Position numbers and translations under genes: made by a program
DNA from: Delphinapterus leucas
Taxonomy: Eukaryota; Chordata; Mammalia; Artiodactyla; Monodontidae
Length of the DNA stretch: 64,000 bases
Direction of reading: 5' to 3'
Assembly (NCBI RefSeq): GCF_002288925.2
Contig: NW_022098049.1
Location: forward strand, 6,681,310-6,745,309
Part shown: positions 56,200-64,000 of the stretch, one piece after another
How the letters are laid out: each line of letters begins with the position of its first letter
Numbering within the stretch: position 1 is the first letter of the stretch
The notes under the pieces: model-generated
Databases searched by the model: none
Told to the model about the DNA's origin: nothing
Seen by the model: the letters and a program-made list of their open reading frames with translations, nothing else

Positions 56200-56430
56200 T
56201 GACAGGTGACATTCATCGAACACTTATTACGTGCCACACACTGTTCTAGCCATTTTTACTTATTTCATCCACACAGCAACCCTCACAGTATCTTCTTCTT
56301 TTGCAGCTCTGGAAACTGAAGCCCAGAGCCATCAAGGAGATTGTCCAAAGCTTCTGGACACAAAATTGTGAACCTGGGATTCAGACGTAGACATCCAGAC
56401 TCCAGAGCTGTGCTATTGAATATTAAATCC
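56200..56430 (-). repeat. MIR SINE, antisense, near full length
   Basis: 'CACTTATTACGTGCCACACACTGTTCTAGCC', 'CATCCACACAGCAACCCTCACAG', 'GCTCTGGAAACTGAAGCCCAGAGCC', 'AACCTGGGATTCAGACG' run through the whole antisense MIR. Confidence 0.82.
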
Positions 56431-58329
56431 CATCCTGCCTTGAGTTTGCTGGAATTAGGAAAAGAAACCACAGCTCTGGCCTAGAGTAACTCAACACTGA
56501 CAGTTAATCTCCTAGAACATACAGATTAACCTGGAAGGGAAAGCAGAAGAGTGAAAATGGTCATAGAAGAGTAGACTGTTAAATTTTATAGCTTTTAAGG
56601 TAAACACAATGCAGGCGTTCACACTAAGGAGTCACAATGTCATTACATCATTTTTTTTTATTGGTCAAATGGGCTATATGTGCATAGTCAGTTAAACAAT
56701 ATACAATCCCATTGATGGGTTGCTTTTTCTCTTCCACGTACTCCAAAATGAGTAAGAGTGGGATTTTTGGTTTATTCCTACTAAGATGCAGATTAAAATG
56801 ATTTGGTACTTAGCAAGGCTTCTAGAATTATTACTTAAGTAAAAATGCACCTTTTAGTTGAAACCTCAGAGATTGTTTAAAGCATCTTCACATTACCTAG
56901 TTGGAGAAGCAGAGGATGCTCAGCAGGTATAGACTAGATCCAGCCCTCCCGGCCCCCCCTCCAGCCACCCCCCCCCCCCCCCCCGCAGTGCTAACAATTC
57001 AATCAGGTGCAATGACTGCCTGCGGCATCAGTGCTGCTCCAATCCTTGTCTCGAAAATATTCCGTTTGACCCCATCTAGATGAAAGGAGCATTAGGGTGA
57101 ACAATCGGACGTCGTATCAGGATGGTCCGTGGTGCGCCTCCCTTCAGGATGGCCTAAGGCTGACTCTCCCATGTGGGGTACTTATTTAACATCTTTATGA
57201 TTTGGCATCACCAGTTAGAGCTGAATTCTGAAGCAATGGCCAGTGGACCATAGCCAGCCCTATAGTGTGTTTTGTTTAACTCATTATTTTAAATGAAGGA
57301 ATGATGAAGGAATATTATACTAAAATATTCAGAGATTTCCATAAAAAACCTGTTTTTTCAATTTCTTGTGAAAAGCAGAAGACCTGGCAACAACAGCCCA
57401 CTTTTCTGCGTGGCACGTGGCAGCGACTCACGGTAGCTGACTAGAATCTACACCATTCAGATAGGACATTCCTTTCCCTATGCATGTGGCCTGTTTCACT
57501 CAAGGTATCTGTCTGGCCCCAGTTTGGATTTGTTTTTGAACACTGACATAGAGCACTGGGAAGAATGATGCCTGATCTTTACATACTCTCCAACATGTCT
57601 GTATGGCTATGTGCTAAATTATAACTATGTCAAAGCAAATGACTGAACTATGGCTAATTCATGCAGCAAGTGTTGAACAAACATCACATGTGTTTATGTT
57701 TCTATTTATGATTGTGTATAGTATTTTATTTCCAACGTAAATCAAAGCCCGTCGGAAGGATTTCTTTATCGATCGATGTGATTAAGGCAAGAAATTATAT
57801 GTGAACTACCTAGTTCCCTGGGGTGAAATTCAACTACTCCTGCAATGTGCAAAGAATATTCATGTTTCCTAATGTTAATAATCAGAAAAGAAACCCTTGG
57901 GTTAAATGATTAACAAAGAAGATAATCCTTTAAATAAAACGTGGTGTCTACATGCAAAATGTATGAAAATTATACCCAGCCACTGGAAGAGCATCTAGAT
58001 TCAAGGAAGATCTAATGTAATTAAAGCTTTTCCTGAGATATAGAAAAGCAAAAGTATGACTGGTTAAATTAAGAAAGGGGTATCGTATTTTTAAGCCATT
58101 TTTATTTTAATTAAATATAATAGACCTTTAGGCAAAATTAATGTGACATGTTTTTACATGTTTAGCCACCTGGCAAAATCTTATCATCTGTCAAGAGCCA
58201 CATCAACGGCTTCTGTGAAGCATTTAAACAAAACTCCATCTCTCCTTTGTAGCTCCCCACGATGATCTCAATCTTTGGTGGTTTTACTTATTTTACTAAA
58301 GTATGATTATTAGTTACAGGGCAGTTTTT
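56431..58329. other. Repeat-poor, mostly AT-rich unique sequence with a C17 tract
   Basis: No repeat is recognised over about 1.9 kb, the longest such stretch in the 3' third. It holds a C-rich cluster ending in 17 consecutive C (56968-56984). 57720-58160 is AT-rich with several ATTA/TAAT words and an ATCGATCGAT word near 57768. No open frame of note. Confidence 0.45.
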
Positions 58330-58480
58330 CAGTTAAGATTGTGAGCTATTTGGTAACAGAAAAGTCAGCCATTTTCTTTTTTCTTTTTCTCTCACACACT
58401 TAGCATAATGTCTGGCCAATGAAAAAAATTAATATTGTTGAAAGAATATGTGGATGAATAAATGTGTGAATGAATATTAA
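58330..58480 (+). repeat. L2 LINE 3' end fragment
   Basis: 'TTAGCATAATGTCTGGCCAATG', 'GTTGAAAGAATATGTGGATGAATAAATGTGTGAATG' resemble an L2 tail. Confidence 0.45.
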
Positions 58481-58509
58481 ACGATTAAGTATTAACCAAG
58501 CTTTGGGAG

Positions 58510-58740
58510 GCAACTATATAGCTGTGAAAACAGCACTGGCTATATTCAGAATATTTAGAACTGAATTTTGTGTCTGCTACCTACAGCTTTGAGTAATTGA
58601 ACAAGGAATTTTACAGATGGACAGATATATCTCCTAATATATTTGCCCAATAGGGCTACTGTGAACGTCTAACGACACACTGCAAAAGTAACTTGTAATT
58701 GTTAAGTGCTTGTCAACTATATGGGCTCATGGATATGAAG
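58510..58740 (+). repeat. MIR SINE, diverged
   Basis: 'GAAAACAGCACTGGC', 'GAACTGAATTTTGTGTCTGCTACCTACAGCTTTGAGTAATTGAACAAGG', 'GTTAAGTGCTTGTCAACTAT' follow MIR order loosely. Confidence 0.5.
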
Positions 58741-59149
58741 AATTCCACCATTTTCAGAAACTGTTAACAGTCATTTACATCCTTTTTTAACACTACTTTT
58801 GGCTAAAACTTGCAAATATGGCCTATAAATTTTTGTTTTTATATTTGTCAGTTGGGGCTCTCGCAACAGAGAGGTTCCATAGTGTTCATACTGTTTCCAT
58901 GGGTACCGTTGTGAAAAACCAAGATGGTGGTGCCTTTTTAAAGTCAGTCAGACTTGAAGTTAGATTTTTGTTGGGAGCAGGGAATGAAAACAAAGAATTT
59001 TGAAGAAAGAGAAAAGAAAGTTATTGGGGCTTTCCAATTAAAGAATGCAAAAGAAATCTAAGTAACTTCTTACCATTTATAATGGAAGAGGTGGAAAATG
59101 GATGTTGGCGTGAGAAGGATTATGCAAAACTCCTTATTTACCCTTATAA
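58741..59149. other. Unique sequence
   Basis: No gene or repeat recognised; a 61-codon frame at 58818-59003 is chance length. Confidence 0.35.
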
Positions 59150-59275
59150 TGCTAGTGACCTTGGAGCCTCAATATTCTCATGTGTAAATGGGGAATGATG
59201 ATAAATAGGCTTTCAGGTGTTGGGGATTAAATGAAATAACCTATGTAGAGCATCTGGTACAGCACCTGGCACATT
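59150..59275 (+). repeat. MIR SINE fragment
   Basis: 'GTGACCTTGGAGCCTCAATATTCTCATGTGTAAATGGGGAATGATG', 'AGCATCTGGTACAGCACCTGGCACATTCC' match the MIR core and 3' part. Confidence 0.7.
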
Positions 59276-60197
59276 CCTTTTGGAGGGAATGTTCAGCCTC
59301 CCTGTGTATGCTGACAACAGAGGACTAGATTGGCAGTCCCTGGTTAGCCTAAGGGAAGATTTAATGCTGCTTTTCATGTGGGACCCAGCCCCAGCCATCT
59401 TCAAGGGAAGTTATTGCATCTGGCCCCAGAAGCAAAGCTGACATTTTTGACAGGGCCTTAAGTGCAGCTCTCCCTGGGGTGTTGTAACTGAGACAAGACA
59501 GGGCAGGTGGCAGTAATTGGCATCACATCCACTCAGCGATTGGATATAACATGGATTACCATGGAATTCTTTTTTTTTTTTAAGAGAGACTTCTATGAAC
59601 CTTAGCCGGTTCTAAACCCTTTGATAATTATTTCTATCATCAATTACACAGCTGAAGGTTGAAAGGAAAGGCTGTATTTTCTTAGGAATAAGCAGATTTA
59701 CCCTGTTGTTCCCAAAAAGAACAGTATGGTATTAATAGCTACCAGTTTTCCATTACTATTTTATTGCTCAGACTTAGAAATCAGTGCTTGGACCCACAGG
59801 GTACCACTCTCCTTCATTTCCTGATACACTCCTGAATGTAAACTCTAAAATTCCAGGTTCCCTGGACACACCATGCCCTTTCACATCTTAATGCCTTGCT
59901 TCTTGGACATCCTTCAACTTAAAAAAGAAAATCTGTTCCCTTTCCCGCTTCTATAACATCAAGCATCTTTAGGAGGCAGCAGAGACTAAACCTAGAACCT
60001 AGGTTTTGTTTGTCCTTTCTAATCCTCAGTTTTGTTACGTGCAAAACAGGAGCAAAACCTATCATGTGGGACCAGAACATGTATGTAACAGCAACACAGA
60101 ATGGCGGAAGTAGCTACAATGTGATTAGGTCTGCAAAACCAGCCCTGCCCTGCACCTTGAAACTAAAAGCGGCACATTGCTGCATAGTTTAAAGAGG
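59276..60197. other. Unique sequence
   Basis: Possible MIR trace at 59980-60070. Otherwise nothing recognised. Confidence 0.35.
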
Positions 60198-60252
60198 TGA
60201 TAGATGATAGATAAGACAGATAGATAGGTAGGCAGACAAATGATAGATAGAT
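60198..60252 (+). repeat. Imperfect (GATA)n microsatellite
   Basis: GATAGATGATAGATAAGACAG followed by further GATA/GACA units. Confidence 0.85.
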
Positions 60253-60480
60253 TCCAAAAGCAATACTTGAAAACATGGAATTTGCTGATGGTTTCATGGG
60301 GAGACGGAGGATATGGTTACTTGCCTCAGCATCATTCACCGTCAACAGAGGGTACTATTCAGCTCTGTCAATCCCAAAGCCTAATTATACTCTGAGTGGA
60401 AAAGGAAGAGGATATAACATTTATAAACAAAAAGATCAAATGAATAATAACTATTTTTAATAGTAATTATTTTAAAGGTC

Positions 60481-60999
60481 TGTCTCTGTATTCATTAGGA
60501 GTCTCCAGAAAAATATATTTATAAATATATGTGTGTGTGTATAGACTTATTATAAGGTACTGAGTCATGAGATTATGGAAGCTAAGTCCCATGATATGCC
60601 ATCTGCAAGAGCAGCAGGGCCAGGGATGTAATTCAAAGGCCTGAGAGCCAGAGAGCTGATGGTGTCGATTCTAGTCCGGGTCTGAAGGCTTAAGAACCAG
60701 GAGTATGAACACAGGAGAAGACGATTGTCCCAGCACGGCAGTTAGGCAGACAGTGAATTCAGCTTTCCTCCATTTTTTGTTCTGTTCAGGCTCTCAACCG
60801 ATTGGATAAATAAGTGATACATGGCTGGGTTAATGCGGCCTGTCACATTGGGCAGGGCCATCTGATTTGCCCAGTCCACCAATGCAAATGCTAATCTCCG
60901 TAGGAAGCACCCTCACAGACACACCCAGAAATAATGTCCAACCAACTATCTGGGTATCTGTTGGCCCAGTCAGGTTGATGCACAGAATTAACAACCACA
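60481..60999 (+). mobile_element. LTR-like old interspersed repeat
   Basis: Starts TGTCTCTGTATTC and ends AACAACCACA (TG..CA ends). Landmarks: 'TTATTATAAGGTACTGAGTCATGAGATTATGGAAGC', 'AAGAACCAGGAG', 'CCTCCATTTTTTGTTCTGTTCAGGCTCTCAACCGATTGG', 'CACCCTCACAGACACACCCAGAAATAATG', 'GGCCCAGTCAGGTTGATGCACAGAATTAAC'. I know this sequence as a common mammalian repeat, probably an ERVL-class LTR, but am not certain of the class. No coding capacity. Confidence 0.6.
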
Positions 61000-61159
61000 G
61001 TCTCCAAAGGCTTAGACCAGGAATCTGTGAAGAGTAATGGACTCCCGTAGGTACCCCTACTCCTAATTCTCAAAATGACGTCAACATGATTTCTTCTCAC
61101 TCTAGGAGATATGAAACAGGGCTTCTTCAAATGATTGCCACTTTTCACCTCCTGTTAGG
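61000..61159. other. Unique sequence
   Basis: Nothing recognised. Confidence 0.3.
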
Positions 61160-61385
61160 AATCGTTGATTTAACAAATATCTATTAAGTACCTACTCTCT
61201 GTCAGGTAATAGTAAGCAAAGAAGGAAAGAAGATGAGATAGAAGTAAGTCCCTGCTCTCAGACAGATTACACTTTAATGCAGGGAAACAAATTCACACCA
61301 ATTAAGGTATTGTCAGTTAATGTACTGTTAACCGTGAAAGATGTGTACATGGAACTATGAAAAAATAACAGGAAGATCTATTTTA
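61160..61385 (+). repeat. Old interspersed 3' tail
   Basis: 'TTTAACAAATATCTATTAAGTACCTACTCTCTGTCAGG..GTCCCTGCTCTCAGACAGATTACACTTTAATG' has the same layout as 55690-55925. Confidence 0.5.
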
Positions 61386-61844
61386 TATTAGAGTGGCAGC
61401 ATAGAAAAAGCCTCTGAGAATGACTATTTCTTAGAAACAAAGAACTGACTTTCTATTAGGGCAACATGGGCTCTCTGCTTCATTTCTCCTTTCCTCCCTT
61501 CCTCTCTTCTCCTGTTTTTTTTTTTTTCCTTTTCTTTTTGGTTATAAAAGAGAAAACATGAAAATGGCCCGTTTCAAAAAAATCCTAGACAACAAGGCTT
61601 TACCTACTACTTCCCAACAGCAGAGTCCAAAATAATAAAATAATAGTCCTAGTGAAATTGGGCTGGGCTCATCCATCCTCAGAGAGTAGGGAATGAATAT
61701 TCAGATCTGGAAGCTACAATAGATTTGGTTGTCAAGAAGATAGAGAAGCTGAAGAATATATATTTAATAATAATCCCTAGTAGATAAGCAGAGCCATTTT
61801 CTAAATTATTATTAATAATAATAATTGTAGTAATAAGCATAATG
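61386..61844. other. Unique sequence
   Basis: Pyrimidine-rich tract at 61480-61540, AAT-rich tract at 61800-61840. No gene recognised. Confidence 0.4.
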
Positions 61845-61930
61845 ATGATAGGCTATTAGCCATGTGCCAGTTCCTGTTTGAGGCACATCCTGTGCATAAT
61901 ATCATTTAATGCTGGTAACAGTCTGTTTTA
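61845..61930 (-). repeat. MIR SINE fragment, antisense
   Basis: 'TTAGCCATGTGCCAGTTCCTGTTTGAGGCACATCCTGTGCATAATATCATTTAATGCTGGTAACAG' matches the antisense MIR 3' part. Confidence 0.6.
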
Positions 61931-62374
61931 TTCACATAAATATCCAAATGGCTTTGTCTAAAGAGCCATACAAAACTCTGAATTGGTTCTGGTTGGTAAA
62001 ACTCTCCGGGACGCTAAGTGAGAGGAGGACATGGCAGGGAGATCATCAGTGCATGGGGGCTGGTGTCATGGTTCCAGGTGAGGACACAGGAAGGAGGATT
62101 CAGCCACCTCCAGGTGTAAAAGTCTGCAAGATGTCAAAGAGTATTCTTAGTTCCAGCACAGATTTCAATTTATGTGTTTAATCTTTCATCCAACAAAACC
62201 TATTTTGAAATCAAACATATGTTAATGATGATATATCAATAAGTACAACAATTAACCTTTACAGCCCTATTATATTACCCTAACAAAGATTCTGGGATCC
62301 AGAGAGGAATATCTAGTCTGTGGTCATCTAGTGCTGCCACATGGACCCAAGATTGGGAAAGAGGAGCCCATAGG
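61931..62374. other. Unique sequence
   Basis: A 90-codon frame at 61909-62181 lacks any support. No gene recognised. Confidence 0.35.
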
Positions 62375-62565
62375 CCATTTTGATCTAATCCAAATCTTTT
62401 GTTTTCCATATAGGAAAAGTGGAAAAGTGAGGCCATGCAAAGGGAATAACTTGCTCAAGGTCACATAGTATAAGCTAGGGTCAAAGCCACAATCCATACC
62501 AAGTTGTTGGACTCCTGGGCTCTACCGCATTTTCAATGCATTAAGCTACCCTGTGTCAGAGATCA
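62375..62565 (-). repeat. MIR SINE, antisense
   Basis: 'GAAAAGTGGAAAAGTGAGGCCATGCAAAGGGAATAACTTGCTCAAGGTCACATAGTATAAGC' and 'TGGACTCCTGGGCTC' are antisense MIR landmarks. Confidence 0.72.
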
Positions 62566-63069
62566 GATTGACCCTTGGGCCAGGTGCCCCTTCAAAGCTT
62601 GAAATTGGGTTAAATCCCCCACTGATCACAACTCATGAAAGACATCTGGAAAATGGTCTCACAGTGCAACAAAGCTCAGCAAAGGAGTATGCGTGACTCA
62701 CTGCAAATCATCTCCACTTTCTGAACAGCAAGTCAGAGCCTAGGTGCTTTTCCCATAAAAGGGGAAACAGCATTTTTTCTGTGTGCAAGAAACTGTGATA
62801 ATTAAATCAGCATCAAGCTGCTTTTCTCCCTCACACGTGAACTTTCACATCAAACAACTCTCATCGTCACCCACAAAAAGAAAAGAAAGCTAGATTTACC
62901 TTATTTCTATGAAGCATGGGCTAGATAAATTGTGCACTTCCTATCCATTTTTTTAAAGGTTACTTTAAAAAGGCAAAAGGACTACCCCCAGAGTATTAAG
63001 ATAGTTTCTCAAAAATACAAGCAAACAGTTAAAGTGTCAACAAGCAGTGTATAAAACAGAGAGTGCTCA
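62566..63069. other. Unique sequence
   Basis: No gene or repeat recognised. Confidence 0.4.
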
Positions 63070-63200
63070 AGCAGCCATCTGAATAAACTGGATTTTAATC
63101 CTGCTCTACGTGTAGCCTTGGGAAAGAAACATCGCCCCTCTAGGCTTTGGTTTCTTCCTCCGAAAAAGATCTCTAATGTCTTTGTTCCTCTACCTTTCCA
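63070..63200 (+). repeat. MIR SINE fragment
   Basis: 'AAACTGGATTTTAATCCTGCTCTACGTGTAGCCTTGGGAAAGAAACATCGCCCCTCTAGGCTTTGGTTTCTTCCTC' matches the MIR core. Confidence 0.7.
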
Positions 63201-63820
63201 CAAGTTTTTAATTAAGAATATGTGTAAAATAAATAAGGTTATTCCAAGGCACAGGCGCACACGTCATCTCTGGACTGGGAAGTCAGGGTTCATAGCAAGA
63301 GATTATCGTCAACAGGTCCACAAGGGTCTTCATAACCCAGTCAAGAGTCAAAGGATCATTGAGGGGAAATTCCATTCTCATTCCCAGGCTGTTTTCCTAT
63401 GAATCCGCATCCAATTTAAGCACATAAAAAGGGCTTTTTCATATGTTAATATGTGCATATCCCAAGTTTAACACTTCCCACCAAAATAGAACACATTTGT
63501 ACCTCCATCAGCTCTTCACAAAAGGATGTTTAAAATCCACACATTTATGAATTAAAAGTACAAAGTACAATTTGTATCATTTTTAAAGAGAAAAAAGGGG
63601 GAGGTGGTTGTGAGTAGTCTAAATGAAACATCATGTCAGAAACAGAATATATAACCTGGCAACAAGAAAAATGTTCCTAGTACTCGGTGAAAATTAAGTT
63701 CAAGATGGTGTGTGTTCAAAAAAAAAAAATGACTATGGAACTTTGAATTTTAAAAAGCGTCTTTTCATAGGCTTCATCTCATTTGTAAGCACTTTTAATT
63801 TTTAAATTAACATAGCATAT
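63201..63820. other. Unique sequence
   Basis: A-run at about 63719-63729. A 94-codon frame (63118-63402) overlaps the MIR and is not supported. Confidence 0.4.
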
Positions 63821-64000
63821 GGGCTTCCCCGGTGGCGCAGGGGTTGACAGTCCGCCTGCCGATGCAGGGGACACGGGTTCGTGCCCCGGTCCAGGAAGAT
63901 CCCACATGTCATGGAGCGGCTGGGCCGGTGAGCCATGGCCGCTGAGGCTGTACGTCTGGAGCCTGTGCTCCGCAATGGGAGAGGTCACAACAGTGAGAGG
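63821..64000 (+). mobile_element. tRNA-derived SINE, short CHR type, cut by window end
   Basis: The head GGGCTTCCCCGGTGGCGCAG has A-box and B-box matches. It runs through 'CAACAGTGAGAGG' to the last base of the window. The tail and right target duplication lie outside. It shows more private changes than the copies at 39801 and 48873. Confidence 0.93.

Noticed and set aside
1..64000. A novel multi-gene system (defence, biosynthetic or similar)
   Set aside because: No intact gene or operon-like structure exists in the window. The content is mammalian interspersed repeats and unique non-coding DNA.

Overview
This window looks like non-coding DNA from a cetacean (whale or dolphin) chromosome. 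The strongest clue is seven copies of a tRNA-derived SINE whose head begins GGGCTTCCCTGGTGGCGCAG and carries Pol III A-box and B-box matches, followed by a GCGGCTGGGCCCGTGAGCC body. This is the CHR-type SINE family known from whales, hippos and ruminants, and the short body form with an A-rich tail is the common cetacean form. The L1 3' ends are of the matching artiodactyl/cetacean type. I found no intact protein-coding gene, no functional RNA gene and no sign of a bacterial or phage system. The longest open frames are L1 debris or chance frames.

Layout. 1-3.5 kb: antisense L1 with its 5' UTR and ORF1 but most of ORF2 deleted; a small poly(A)-tailed insert sits in its 5' UTR. 3.5-9 kb: MIR, L2 and hAT relics, one 5'-truncated L1 and two SINEs. 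9-12.9 kb: an ancient antisense L1 split by a younger one with a perfect 15-bp target-site duplication. 12.9-22.7 kb: mostly unique sequence with old repeats and one truncated L1. 22.8-25.8 kb: antisense L1 with readable but broken ORF2, inserted in an L2. 25.8-33.4 kb: unique sequence, MIRs, a perfect 55-bp tandem duplication and one SINE. 33.46-39.02 kb: sense L1 with 5' UTR, dead ORF1 and an ORF2 lacking its endonuclease, inserted in a MIR. 39-43.4 kb: MIRs, a MaLR-type LTR and a SINE. 43.46-51.08 kb: the most structured locus, an old L1 into which a SINE, a full-length L1 (itself carrying a SINE), a truncated sense L1 and a truncated antisense L1 have inserted. 51.26-51.52 kb: a 51-bp minisatellite that appears to have grown out of a MIR. 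51.7-64 kb: mostly unique sequence with MIR, L2 and L1 relics, an LTR-like element and a SINE cut by the window end.

No genes act together here. The biology visible is retrotransposition history: target-primed insertion (poly(A) tails, target-site duplications, 5' truncation), nesting that gives relative ages, and later decay. Repeat families were assigned from recognisable motifs without a repeat library, so subfamily names and outer edges of old copies are approximate. I did not find a previously undescribed biological system; the findings list gives the features most worth checking.
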